Positions 13,606 through 26,700 of a stretch of DNA of 64,000 nucleotides are shown piece by piece (the first letter of the stretch is position 1; each line of letters begins with the position of its first letter). A model generated the notes under the pieces. That model worked only from the letters and a program-made list of their open reading frames with translations. It searched no databases and was not told where the DNA came from. The position numbers and the translations under genes are program-made. The DNA lies in NCBI RefSeq assembly GCF_964340395.1, contig NC_135563.1:23837809-23901808 (forward strand), read 5' to 3'. The DNA is from Glandiceps talaboti. Lineage: Eukaryota; Hemichordata; Enteropneusta; Spengelidae.

Positions 13606-14290
13606 GGTATAGCCGAATCTATAACACTTTATATACATGTATATCATTGATACATTTTGTTTGTATGGCTGAATCTATAACGCTTGATAGATAATGTATA
13701 TATCATGGATACTTTCTGTTTTGTATGGCTGAATCTACATGTATAACACTTTATATACATGTATATGTTACACCCAATCTGTGAAAGTGCCCAATTCATG
13801 AAATGGGTAGATAACTTTGCCCAGTTCATGAAATAGTTGCCTAGGTTATGAAGTGAGTGTGGTATGATATGCCTGAGTACATGAAATGAGTATCTTTTAT
13901 AGGACACACACACAAAAGAATAAGAATCAAACAACTTTATTATCATGTATTTACAAACTCATCACTTAACAATTCTTATTTTATTATAATTCAGTGTAGC
14001 TTGTTTTTAATAGAGTTCAATAATCAACACCCCAGTTCAAAACTCTTACCCCCAAAATTTAATTTCATCCCTTTTAGATCGTAATCTATACTCTCATTTG
14101 TATAAGGGTGACCATTCCATGAACTGGGCAAAGTTACATGCATATTTCATGAATTGGGCAGTTTCACAGATTGGGTGAAACATATATCATTGATATATTC
14201 TGTTTTGTATGGCTGAATCTATAACACTTTATAAACATGTACAATTATATCAATGATGTACATATATCAATGATTCTTTTTTGTTTTGTA
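13606..14290. repeat. ~56-bp minisatellite interrupted by a MITE
   Basis: Units containing TATGGCTGAATCTATAACAC and ATATCATTGATA recur near 13610, 13665, 13720, 14200 and 14270. The array is split by an inserted element at 13767-14181, so repeats to the left and right belong to one original array. Confidence 0.85.
13767..14181. mobile_element. MITE with ~74-bp terminal inverted repeats
   Basis: The left end reads GTTACACCCAATCTGTGAAA, and the right end, reverse-complemented, reads GTTTCACCCAATCTGTGAAA. The similarity continues for about 74 bases on each side through TGCCCAATTCATGAAAT and ACTTTGCCCAGTTCATG. The element is 415 bases long, has no credible coding sequence and is flanked by ATAT on both sides as a possible target duplication. 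It lies inside a tandem array, which defines its borders well. Confidence 0.9.
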
Positions 14291-17200
14291 TGGTTGATGA
14301 CAATAGCAGTACAATATACTTGGTAATGGGGCATTTATATTCTGTAAGAATATTGTTGTCTTCATTCCATTCCCATCACATTCCCAAAGTCCTATAATAT
14401 TCTCCTTACAGGTTCTTGCATTCTTATACACTGTGTCTGTTTTACTATTCATCATAGTTTTTGACTGATTTATTTCATTAAAGCTACATTTGCTATTGTA
14501 TCAGTTGAGGAGTTGCATGGTAAACTTTTTATATCTCCAGGTTCTCACCACGATTTGAGTAATAATTGACTTCTGCATCATCACTCATCCTTTGCACACA
14601 CCTTTTGGGTATAAACTTAAAAAATTCAGTAGCACACTTAGAAAAAGGAAAAGGTCTTCAGCACTTAAAAAGTAAAACTCAAAGTTAAAATTCATGAAAG
14701 GAGGACGATCTAAATATCTATCACACGACCTTTGACCTAACTCATTCATCTAAGCCAGCGGAAAGAACTTCTTAAGGAAAGAAAGAAGCACACTTAGCAA
14801 AATGGATCATTTTGTATCCTTTTAGAGTCACAGCTGTCCTTTGCAAAGTGCTAGATGCAAGTTGTAATCCATTAACTATATGGCATTTAATAGGGGGGGG
14901 GGGGGGACACAGATAACATCAGAAAGAGTATACAATATCACTGCTACTACAGATATAGAGATGATCTGATTCAAAAGTTAAACACATGATTGCATATTCA
15001 TGACAAAGTTGGCTGAGAAGCAAATTTCACATACTACATTGCTTACAAGTCCTATGTGTCCTCTATACACATGTACAAATGTACATAGCTTGAATGAACC
15101 CTAGGTCTGTTGTGCTAAACATCAAAACAGCAAACTACCAGAGCAAGCTGGGAATGCCATCAAATGAAACATACTTTGAAAAACTAGGAACAGACGACAT
15201 TCAAAGTACATTTATTGTATATGCCCTTATATCGTGGGATGAAAATCTGCTTTCAAGACTTAAAACTATTATGCCACGTTTTTATCTTTCTAATAATCAT
15301 AATGTGAAATATTGCCTTGCCTTAAATGGACAACAACCAAACTATAGGTCTGCTGATTTTATAGATAATATTAATACTGACAAATTAAAACAATTGAATC
15401 TTGTTTGTTTCAGGTCTATAACAATGAAAGACATAAAAAAGGCTTGAATTGACTATTGAGTTATTGCATTATCATTTTTACTTATCCTACCCACACTGTG
15501 TCACCATCTAACTCAGTAATCGCATTATCGTTACTTCTTATCTTGCAATAATGATAATAATGTGTGATGAAACTCATTGACAATAACTGAAGCAACTCCC
15601 AATGACTGTTATACCATATATATGACTTTTTTCCATCTTCCATTACACTACATATTTACACTGATAAAACACAGGCAATGTAGACGTACATGTAGTTTAT
15701 ATTCACACTATATCTTTTCCATAATTCTGTAGTTTCAGCAATGATTACTGAAAAGATTTGATGGCTAATGCATCTCGCTGTTAAAAGTACAGACCACCCC
15801 CTTGATGACTAGTATTTTACAGTAACCTGCTTGCATATAATTGGGGTGTATAATTTAAGAGTTCCTGTTTCCTGTCTATGTGATGTGTTTTTATTGATGT
15901 CTTACAATCCATCAGTTTTCGTACAGGTGGAAGTGGTCTTGTAACATTCAAATGTGATTTAGCATTGTTCAACTTTGCAATTTGTCATCAGATACAGCCT
16001 CATCATCACAAATCAATGGATGGTACTGAATGTGGTTTTTAGAGTAGAAACAGGCCCATTATGGCCATGTTGCATAGAACCGTGCAGCGCAACGACATTG
16101 TCAGTTAGGATTGAAAACACGCCCACACTGCAATGGTATGACAACCGCAACCATTGGTTAACAACCTGAGGCACAAGTGAAGACTGAACCAGGAAGATGA
16201 TGTACATAGTGTCTTGAAACCACCAACCAAATGTAGTATTAACAGAATACACAACTAAAGAAGCAAAATGAAATAAGTTAAAGTCCAAAGAAAGGAACTT
16301 CTAAGAATGAAAGAACAAGTGTTAAGAAAATGACAACAGCATGCACTCAACACACTGTATAGGAAAACTGGAAAGAGAAATGTCACCCTCAATTTAATTT
16401 TTCCATAGCTTACAGGTATTATTGGCAATGACTACAACCTCATTTTTAACATTCACAGCACACTCCTTGATGGGCTCATTAAATATGTTTCCACATACTT
16501 GTTATTGGCAACACTGAACAAACATATTCACATTGAGCTAATTACATTTTCACACACTTGTTATTTGGCAACAAACACAACATTCACATTGATAAACAGT
16601 ACAGACCCCCCTCTGAAAAGTAGGGTCTACTTAAACTAACTTTCCATTAAACTTGTTATTGGCAAAGAATACTTTCAATCAATACACAAAGAGTATATCT
16701 CCAAGCTGGCAATAGTGTAGAAGTGGTACAAAAAACGAACACTGTCCATCTTTCAAATATATATGGGCCTTTCTTTTCTTTAGGGGCACTTTCTATACAA
16801 CCTTAGATGAAAAGACATGCCAATTTTCATGTTACAAAATAAACATTCATTCTTAAGTGAACAACAGTTAAGATCATTAAAGATAGTTTTTATTAAAGCT
16901 TATTCCTTAGGATTAGGTATGGGAACGTAAGAAATTTTCTCTTTTGAATATTTTTCCACTGTGGGATGATTTCGTTCATTATTTCCAACTCTACTTTGGT
17001 CACTAATAATGTCTTGCAAAAAGTACAACGACATCATTTTGAAGTCTGTTTCCCTAATTCTCATAGTTTACAATCACCTAACATTCAAAGCTGCTCAAAG
17101 GACTGGACAGAACATCTCATTTCATATAAAACAACACAGTTGTGGTTTTTTTTTTTAGCTTTAAATGTTTTATACAAATAAAGAATGAAAAAAACCACAG

Positions 17201-17340
17201 AGACGTCAGCAAGTCTATGTCTACTCTGATGATGTCTGGGATGAATGCAGTTCTTAGTTCTTTGTGATTTTCTGAAATACATTGACCTTTAACTGTTCTA
17301 CATCACAGAATATATTGACTATACACAATTTATAAATTTA
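14291..17340. other. Non-coding DNA with one unplaced open frame
   Basis: A plus-strand frame of 117 codons (15094-15447) begins MNPRSVVLNIKTANY and ends MKDIKKA. It has no family signature I recognise, no visible splice partners and strong AT codon bias, so it may be accidental or a decayed element fragment. Short frames at 15975-16288 overlap on both strands. A run of 14 G lies near 14892. Nothing else is supported. Confidence 0.45.
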
Positions 17341-17392
17341 TACCCAACTGTTTCACAATCATTTCACTGAGTGATTGTGGAACAGTTGGGTA
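17341..17392. repeat. Inverted repeat, 21-bp arms, 10-base loop
   Basis: The left arm TACCCAACTGTTTCACAATC plus A (17341-17361) pairs with 17372-17392. There is a single T/C difference, which would be a G-U pair in RNA. The loop is TTTCACTGAG. It could be a fold-back remnant or a short hairpin RNA. Its stem is shorter than a typical animal pre-miRNA. Confidence 0.85.
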
Positions 17393-17504
17393 ATGGCATG
17401 GAAGACTACTGGTAATTGGGGGGGGGGGGGGGGGATGTCACAAGTTGAAGACAATTTCCTTCACAAGACAATAAAATGAATAACAAGCTCAACACATTCA
17501 AAGA

Positions 17505-18098
17505 TTAGGGTGACCCTATTTTTTTTCTCATTACTTTATCATAGCAGCTATGGGTTGTTTGATTGGTTGGTTGGTTGGTTGGTTGGTTGGTTGGTTGGTT
17601 GGTAGGTTGGTTGGTTGGTTGGTTGGTTGGTTGGTTGGTTGGTAGGTTGGTTGGTTGGTTGGTTGGTAGGTTGGTTGGTTGGTTGGTTGGTTGGTTGGTT
17701 GGTTGGTTGGTTGGTTGGTTGGTTGGTTGGTTGAATTAAAAGAAAAAGAAAAAATAGTCTTCTTAATGTTTCTCTGATTTTCCTTTCCTTCCTCTCTTAT
17801 CTTCTGTTTATTGAATTCCTGGTAACAAGCACTTTTCCAGCTTCTCTACACAAATGGCATGTTCTCAATCCCCCTACTTGAATAACTTCCATCATGAAAG
17901 AAATAATCTATTCGTGAATAAGTGTTGCTGCTGCCGCCATGACTGTATGACATCAACAGTCATAACACTTGCTTATTCTTGCCAGAAAGGACATTTTTCG
18001 ATATTAAGGGTGGGCGAAAAAAATTATTTTGATGTCGGAGATGGAAATTTGGTTGGTCAGGTAATGAGAAACAGGGGACAAAATAGGGTCACTCTTAT
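17505..18098. mobile_element. Probable MITE carrying a (GGTT)n array
   Basis: The left end TTAGGGTGACCCTATTTT with downstream TTTCTCATTAC is inverted at the right end. Read in reverse complement, the right end is TAAGAGTGACCCTATTTT, again with downstream TTTCTCATTAC. The arms are imperfect, about 30-38 bases, and I see no target duplication. The interior holds the GGTT microsatellite and an open frame from 17854 rich in Cys and His that I cannot assign. Confidence 0.6.
17564..17733 (+). repeat. (GGTT)n microsatellite with TAGG interruptions
   Basis: About 42 tandem TTGG units are interrupted by TAGG at three positions (near 17602, 17642 and 17667). The second such tract in the window is at 21848-21904. 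Confidence 0.97.
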
Positions 18099-18892
18099 GA
18101 GACTAAAAAAAAGAATCTCCAAAGGAACTGAGCCAGTCTAGAGTAGATAGTGTAGCAACCCTCAATGTCCCAGTTTGGTATTAACCATCATATAAATAGT
18201 GAATTCAAACATCTATGACAACAATTTCCACACATAAGGGTCACTGTCAGAAATTGTCATGTCAATACAGATTTATCAGCCTGCATACTACTCCCATAGG
18301 AAGGGCTGGCTGACAAAGAGTATAGGAACAAACCAATAGAATCCTATCATGCAACTTAAGCTCCTCTAGTTTGGCTGAAATTAATTTAATACAACTTCAA
18401 TGACTGTTCTAGCTCTAAATACTTCAAGACAGTTGTTTAGTATTCACATCACCAGCTTCTACTTCAATATGTTCGGTGGCTTAATACTACATTAAATAGA
18501 AACTGATCACAGTTCCCTGTTATTATTCTGAAAAGATTTCTTTGTGATGAGACCTTTGAGATTTTGATGCAATTCAGTATGTTGAGGGTGTGAAGGAACA
18601 GATAGACATCAACTCTCTTGGTTCTTTACATCGTTGTATGTTGAACACATACATTGCTCTCTGATGTGACAGAGATTGTTGTAATCTTAAGTAAAGAGAA
18701 CATGGGGAAACCACATTACAAAATAAACTTAGTTCAATGTTCAGACACTGATCCCTAGCTGCCATTTGCTGTTTAGGAAGCCTTTTGATGAAATCTATCA
18801 GATTCTGATAAACTTTTCTTCCAAAGTGCTGGTTTTACAAATAAGCTTGGATGTTATAACCAAAGTCCATCAGCCACATATGACCAATAGAC
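18099..18892. other. Non-coding DNA, nothing recognised
   Basis: No exon, repeat array or element end was recognised. A minus-strand frame at 18574-18765 matches no family known to me. Confidence 0.5.
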
Positions 18893-19035
18893 TTTAAGTT
18901 TTATAAGACAAACATCACAGCTCTGGACATACACCTTAAACAACACAATAAGACAAACACCACAGCTCTGGACATAAACCTTAAACAACACAATATTACA
19001 CCACAAGTCTCGACATAAACCAGTAAGACATACAT
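18893..19035. repeat. Short tandem repeat, ~50-bp unit, 3 copies
   Basis: ATAAGACAAACATCACAGCT and GGACATAAACCTTAAACAAC recur three times, the last copy being diverged and shortened. Confidence 0.8.
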
Positions 19036-21847
19036 CATTCATAACAAGTCTTTAAAAAACATTTGGAAACATCTCAAATCCACAAATTAATTTTCTCTGC
19101 ATGCACCTCTTACATTCTCACAAGTGAGAATATATTGTTCCATTGATGCAATGAAAATAATAGTGGCATGTCTTGTACAATGCTGTCCAGTCCTATGTGA
19201 TGATAATGGTTCAATGCAAAATGATAAGTTTTAAAATAAACATGATTCTATATTTGAGTGTGAACAGCACAACACTGAACAGTACAAGATTATTATAAAT
19301 CATTTCCAGACATGCATATATTCATAGCATTATGTAAATCGTTGTACATGTGACAAGTATAACAACAAAGGGTTGATATATATTCAAAACAGAATGGGAG
19401 TCACAGTCTGTTACTTCTACATAAAGACAATAAACTTATATTTCATTAGTTTTGTGGTGTTCAAAATGTGACTGAGAATGTTCAAAATCAACATTGGTTT
19501 CTTTACTATTTCATACATTAGGCATATCATGCTGCAGGTATAATTATATTTTTCTTCATTCAACTGGAAAATACTCCCACTACATCATATGGCGTCATAG
19601 CAACAATGTATTTCCTTTGGCTGAATGAAGAAAAATATTGAGGAATATTCATAATGTATAATTATCTTTAAAGCATGAAGCAAAAATTATAGATAATATG
19701 AAGATTTCAATAGAAAGATATAACAAAGATGATCAGAAGCTATTTACACACTAGTATTCAGAGGAAGGGAAGTTCAGTCTTATAATATTGATACGAAATA
19801 TAAATTACAAGAAAGGCAATGGTTAAACTTTGTTTAGTTGATTTGAACACAATATGATTTTTATATGGTTTTGATTTGCATTTCTTTTTGGATTTATCAT
19901 ATAACTCAACAAATGTTTTGGAATCAAATGCCACCAGATTTACATTGATCAGACAAAATGATCTTGGCAAGCTATATCATCATGCAATATATTTTATTTT
20001 TCAGATCATAAAGAAACTAATATCTAACTCAAAACTTCACAAAAATAGCACAAAACAAGAACAGATGTTCAAACTAATTTATTTTTTTAGTTCATGGAAA
20101 ATATAAAATCTCACTCAAAAATAACATTAATGAAAAGCACATGGATGTTTGTAGTACATGTAATATGGAAAAGACGAATTGGATACAGGGATTGTACCTA
20201 CAAAAGGATCTGGACAGCATCATGTACATTGTACACTTTATTTTATCTTTTTAGATAAAAAGGTATAAAATAATTTCACAGAAAAATCAGATGCTCATTG
20301 GAAAAGGCCAATTTTAGACAAAAAATGGTAAAATTGATAAGAAAAAGATGAATTATATGTATATACAAAAGAGTCATTGATAGCATCAAGTACATGTTTA
20401 TTGTGAAGAAAATGAAATCACACTTCAAGGAAAAATGCATGACAGATGCCTACAGGACTACAGAAAAGGTGAAAGATTCATACCTTGTTGAAAATTTAAT
20501 GGAATTCTGTCTCAGAACAGCTCATTATTGTGAATTCACCAATTAGTATGTTGTAACCATTTATCCTACCTGTCCTTCAACACACTATAACCTATACATT
20601 CACAATCTCAAGTCAGACAGTGTACTTCAACTGATAACATCAACCATTAATCAGCAGAACTTCTAGATTTTTGTCAAAAATAATGACAGGTAAACCTCAA
20701 CCTATCAAACCATGTCGTTCTTTCACATCAAGTTGACTTTGTTGTGAATTGAAATGGATTCTTTTTTCTTGTAAATCCCTGATGTAATGGATTGGGAATG
20801 AACGGTGTATAGATCGAGAACGAATTAGTTTTGATAAGACAGGGGGAAAATGAGCAAACAACTATCACATTTCAGTTTCTCCTATCTACTTTAATGAGAC
20901 TTCCTATATTAGAAATCAGTTAGATTTATCATCATGGCGACAGACTTAAGTTTAAGTATAAAAGATGTTTCTTATCGAGTCACAAGGATGATACATTAAT
21001 GGTCTTCCTACAGACAGTAACTTGATTTATCACAAAATTAAACACTGATGTCAGACAACGTGATGAACTCAGTAATTCCTCTACGTTTTTCACACTAAGG
21101 TAATGACAAAGCAAGATATGATACGTGGTAAATCGTACACATTATCCTGTGCATAATTTGGTAAGGCCACACATAGTAACGACTTTGTTTGAGTGTTTGA
21201 CATCAATTAGTGCCTTCCTTCTAGAGGAAATTTAAGGTAAACAAATATGTAAATGATGTCAAATGGGGTCAAAAGATACCATGATGTCATTCTTGTCTGT
21301 TTGTCGTCGTCATTTTCACTTCGTGTAGTGTCAGGTCATGCATGTCAAATAAGTCAAAGGGTAGGGGAAATCAGAGATTTTAGTTATTTCAAAAACAGAA
21401 AAGAATATTACAGAACAAATGAAACAAAATAAAAATACTACCAAAGGCAATGTGCACAACTGAAATCAATGTCTGACATACACATGCAGTGAAAGAAACA
21501 CACATTAAAAAATGGCTGCCCGATGGCCATATTGGATCGTATCACAACATATATTCACATGCATATGTATGTAATACAACACTGTCCTTATACCAATTTT
21601 GAATGAGGTATGTTCAAGCATGTCTGCATAATGGCTTTGAACATGAAGAATTCGTAACAAAATGGACGTCTAGCGGCCATATTGGATCGTATCACAAAAT
21701 AAATTGACGTCCATAGAGTTTAATGCTGTAGTCGGCAGCCATGTTGGATTCTAAAATGGCAAGGTAATTTGTATCATTGCACATATGTAGATCGCACCTT
21801 TCAACTTTTAAAACTTAGCATTGGATACTGGCACTTTATAAATGAAT
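19036..21847. other. Non-coding intron DNA with small inverted repeat and CCAT-motif cluster
   Basis: ATATTTTTCTTCATTCA (19546-19562) is exactly inverted at 19622-19638, leaving a 59-base loop. Around 21515-21770, GGCCATATTGGATCGTATCA occurs twice and GCAGCCATGTTGGATT once, each within a similar AAAATGG context. No exon was found. Confidence 0.55.
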
Positions 21848-21904
21848 GAGTTGGTTGGTTGGTTGGTTGGTTGGTTGGTTGGTTGGTTGGTTGGTTGGTT
21901 GGTT
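21848..21904 (+). repeat. (GGTT)n microsatellite
   Basis: About 14 uninterrupted GGTT units. Confidence 0.97.
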
Positions 21905-22004
21905 GATGTGTAAGGATTAAAGTTTGTATGATAACCCTCAAATTTTTATCTTGATAACTGAGAAGGGATTTTGAGTTTTCTTGAACAAAGTAGCTAACAC
22001 ATTT

Positions 22005-22169
22005 CAGGGGTGAACAAATCATTTTGTGAACTGGTGGTCCCCGGACCAGTACCTTAAAAAATCCAGTGGTCCTGCTGAAAGAATTAGTGGTACAAGGAAA
22101 AATTGAGCAGGTCCGCCCAAAAAAATCGCTAGTCCCGGACCCAGGACCAGTGGATTTGTTCAACCCTGC
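22005..22169. mobile_element. hAT-like MITE, 165 bp
   Basis: The left end CAGGGGTGAACAAATC is matched in inverted orientation by the right end, which reads CAGGGTTGAACAAATC on the other strand. CAGGGGTG is the typical hAT terminus. Internal GGTCC/GGACC blocks give further self-complementarity, for example AATCCAGTGGTCC near 22058 and GGACCAGTGGATT near 22144. The eight flanking bases are not identical, so the insertion is probably old. Confidence 0.8.
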
Positions 22170-22603
22170 ATTTTTATTTCCTAGGCACACACTTGTACAT
22201 GTACTGCATTAATAATTTTTCCCAGTTTCATATACACCAAATGTAATGTTATTTCACAATTCTGAAGAATGTCTCCAGTAAATATTACTATTAGAGAGAA
22301 CATTTTGAACTCCTCTAATCTAAACCAGAGACTTGGCGTTTTTCTTATCAAACTCACTGTTTTCATTAAAATCTAATTTAACTTTATAGAAGGAAATTCC
22401 TTTTCATCAAGTCAATTTCTTATATTATGTGATTGACAGCAAGTCAATCATATACCCAATCAAACTGAGTACACATTTAAAGATTTAGAACTTTTCACAT
22501 GTATGTGAATAAATGAGGGAAAAAACATGTAAAAAAAAAAATTAAAATCTGAACAACAACAACAAATGCTTCAAATACAAAATATTCCTTTGTTGTCATA
22601 GAA

Positions 22604-22945
22604 GAGCCAATGAATATAGTTCCCTTGGCCTTGTATATGTACATTATGATAAAAGAACCAATGAACAGTTCCCTTGTACATGTAGATTATGATAAAAGAA
22701 CCAATGAACAGTTCCCTTGTACATGTAGATTATGATAAAAGAACCAATGAACAGTTCCCTTGTATATGTACATTATGACAAAAGAACCAATGAACAGTTC
22801 CCTTGTATATGTACATTATGATAAAAGAACCAATGAACAGTTCCCTTGTATATGTACATTATGATAAAAGAACCAATGAACAGTTCCCTTGTATATGTAC
22901 GTTATGATAAAAGAACCAATGAACAGTTCCCTTGTATATGTACAC
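22604..22945 (+). repeat. Minisatellite, ~43-bp unit, 8 copies
   Basis: AGAACCAATGAACAGTTCCC followed by TTGTATATGTACATTATGAT recurs eight times, the first copy being diverged. The array runs directly into the GACA/GTGCTAA tail of the dispersed element at 22940-23008. Confidence 0.95.
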
Positions 22946-23008
22946 AGAGACAGACAGATGCCGGATGATCCCTATAGCACTACTGAACCCCTCAGTTGTG
23001 CTAAAAAG
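22940..23008 (+). mobile_element. Dispersed repeat tail (copy 3)
   Basis: ACAGAGACAGACAGATG is followed by CCCTATAGCACTACTGAACC and CAGTTGTGCTAAAAAG, matching the endings near 13115, 33366 and 63655. Only the 3' part is present; the 43-bp array abuts it. Confidence 0.8.
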
Positions 23009-23714
23009 CAATTCCTCAGCATTCTGCATCTAATAATTATCAGTAACAGTGTCACAGTACTGTTTTTCAATTTTAATTGCATCACATATAAAAAAATGCC
23101 TTCCAATTTTATGAGAGCTCTACATACATTTTATAGTGCCTGGTGTTACACTGTGACCACATAAACTGTGACCCATACTACCATTAATGTCAAGTACTAT
23201 TATTAAATACACTTGTTTCACACACAATATTCATTTACGATCTCAATTGGATTGATCAGGTTTATGATGTATTGCTACTAAATTGCACAAATGCTTGTTC
23301 ATACTATCATAAATTCTGATAATATTTCTGCCCATACACAATGTTTAGCAAAGTCTTGGTCTATGTACTAGGAGTAAGATAAATAGTTCAATGTAGGATG
23401 AACTAAATCCTCAAACTAAGTCAGGCCTCAGACCCCCTTACTAACCAGTATGTAGTATGGAAATAATAGCTTTTATTGACTCTTTCATATATTTTAATAG
23501 TGCCATGCATTTACTGTTACTGTAGCAAAAATTCTTCCATTTCACAATTTGACAACATATTTTAGAAACATTTGTACATGTAGAGATCGATACAAAACAG
23601 ATTTCATTAAAAGTGAAATTGATTTTGTACGATGAAAACTAAAACGGTTCAAACCCCAATCCCCAAAATTAAAAAAAAATTAGTTTTTTATCCTATCCTG
23701 AACTATTGATCTTA
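23009..23714. other. Non-coding DNA, nothing recognised
   Basis: AT-rich intron sequence between the 43-bp array and the giant array. No exon or repeat was recognised. Confidence 0.5.
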
Positions 23715-26700
23715 CCAGCCTTACTGTTGTCACTGTATTGTACCCCTTACCAGTTACCAGCCTCACTGATGTCACTGTATTGTACCTCCTTACCAGCCTT
23801 ACTGTTGTTTACTGTATTGTACCCCTTACCAGCCTTACTTTTGTCAGTGTTACCCCCTTACCAGCCTTACTGATGTCACTGTATTGTACCTCCTTACCAG
23901 CCTTACTGTTGTTTACTGTATTGTACCCCTTACCAGCCTTACTTTTGTCACTGTGTTACCCCCTTACCAGCCTTACTGTTGTCACTGTATTGTACCTCCT
24001 TATCAGCCTTACTGTTGTCATTGTATTGTACCTCCTTACCAGCCTTACTGTTGTCATTGTATTGTACCCCTTACCAGCCTTACTGTTGTCACTGTATTGT
24101 ACCTCCTTACCAGCCTTACTGTTGTTTACTGTATTGTACCCCTTACCAGCCTTACTTTTGTCACTGTGTTACCCCCTTACCAGCCTTACTGTTGTCACTG
24201 TATTGTACCTCCTTATCAGCCTTACTGTTGTCATTGTATTGTACCTCCTTACCAGCCTTACTGTTGTCATTGTATTGTACCCCTTACCAGCCTTACTGTT
24301 GTCACTGTATTGTACCCCTTACCAGCCTTACTGTTGTTTACTGTATTGTACCCCTTACCAGCCTTACTTTTGTCACTGTGTTACCCCCTTACCAGCCTTA
24401 CTGATGTCACTGTATTGTACCTCCTTACCAGCCTTACTGTTGTTTACTGTATTGTACCCCTTACCAGCCTTACTGTTGTCACTGTGTTGCCCCCTTACCA
24501 GCCTTACTGTTGTCACTGTATTGTACCCCTTACCAGCCTTACTGTTGTCACTGTATTGTACCCCTTACCAGCCTTACTGTTGTCACTGTGTTACCCCTTA
24601 CCAGCCTTACTGTTGTCACTGTATTGTACCCCTTACCAGCCTTACTGTTGTCACTGTATTGTACCTCCTTACCAGCCTTACTGTTGTCACTGTGTTACCC
24701 CCTTACCAGCCTCACTGTTGTCACTGTATTGTACCCCTTACCAGCCTCACTGTTGTCACTGTGTTACCCCCTTACCAGCCTTACTGTTGTCACTGTATTG
24801 TACCCCCTTACCAGCCTTACTGTTGTCACTGTATTGTACCTCCTTACCAGCCTTACTGTTGTCACTGTGTTACCCCCTTACCAGCCTTACTGTTGTCACT
24901 GTGTTACCCGCTTACCAGCCTTACTGTTGTCACTGTGTTACCTCCTTACCAGCCTTACTGTTGTCACTGTATTGTACCCCCTTACCAGCCTTACTGTTGT
25001 CACTGTGTTACCCCTTACCAGCCTTACTGTTGTCACTGTATTGTACCTCCTTACCAGCCTTACTGTTGTCACTGTATTATACCCCTTACCAGCCTTACTG
25101 TTGTCACTGTATTGTACCCCTTACCAGCCTTACTGTTGTCACTGTGTTACCCCCTTACCAGCCTTACTGTTGTCACTGTATTGTACCTCCTTACCAGCCT
25201 TACTGTTGTCACTGTGTTACCCCCTTACCAGCCTTACTGTTGTCACTGTATTGTACCTCCTTACCAGCCTTACTGTTGTCACTGTATGTACCCCCTTACC
25301 AGCCTTACTGTTGTCACTGTATTGTACCTCCTTACCAGCCTTACTGTTGTCATTGTATTGTACCTCCTTACCAGCCTTACTGTTGTCACTGTATTGTACC
25401 TCCTTACCAGCCTTACTGTTGTCACTGTGTTACCTCCTTACCAGCCTTACTGTTGTCACTGTATTGTACCTCCTTACCAGCCTTACTGTTGTCATTGTAT
25501 TGTACCTCCTTACCAGCCTTACTGTTGTCACTGTATTGTACCTCCTTACCAGCCTTACTGTTGTCACTGTGTTACCCCCTTACCAGCCTTACTGTTGTCA
25601 CTGTATTGTACCCCTTACCAGCCTTACTGTTGTCACTGTATTGTACCTCCTTACCAGCCTTACTGTTGTCACTGTGTTACCCCTTACCAGCCTTACTGTT
25701 GTTTACTGTATTGTACCCCCTTACCATCCTTACTGATGTCACTGTGTTACCTCCTTACCAGCCTTACTGTTGTCACTGTATTGTACCCCCTTACCAGCCT
25801 TACTGTTGTCACTGTATTGTACCCCCTTACCAGCCTTACTGTTGTCACTGTGTTACCCCTTACCAGCCTTACTGTTGTTTACTGTATTGTACCCCTTACC
25901 AGCCTTACTGTTGTCACTGTATTGTACCCCCTTACCATCCTTACTGTTGTCACTGTATTGTACCCCCTTACCAGCCTTACTGTTGTCACTGTGTTAACCC
26001 TTACCAGCCTTACTGTTGTTTACTGTATTGTACCCCTTACCAGCCTTACTGTTGTCACTGTATTGTACCCCCTTACCATCCTTACTGTTGTCACTGTATT
26101 GTACCTCCTTACCATCCTTACTGTTGTCACTGTATTGTACCCCCTTACCATCCTTACTGTTGTCACTGTATTGTACCTCCTTACCATCCTTACTGTTGTC
26201 ATTGTATTGTACCCCCTTACCAGCCTTACTGTTGTCACTGTATTGTACCTCCTTACCATCCTTACTGTTGTCACTGTATTGTACCTCCTTACCAGCCTTA
26301 CTGTTGTCACTGTATTGTACCTCCTTACCAGCCTTACTGTTGTCACTGTATTGTACCCCTTACCATCCTTACTGTTGTCACTGTATTGTACCTCCTTACC
26401 AGCCTTACTGTTGTCACTGTATTGTACCCCTTACCAGCCTTACTGTTGTCATTGTATTGTACCCCTTACCAGCCTTACTGTTGTCACTGTGTTACCCCTT
26501 ACCAGCCTTACTGTTGTCACTGTATTGTACCCCTTACCAGCCTTACTGTTATCACTGTATTGTACCTCCTTACCATCCTTACTGTTGTCACTGTATTGTA
26601 CCCCCTTACCATCCTTACTGTTGTCACTGTATTGTACCTCCTTACCAGCCTTACTGTTGTCACTGTATTGTACCTCCTTACCAGCCTTACTGTTGTCACT

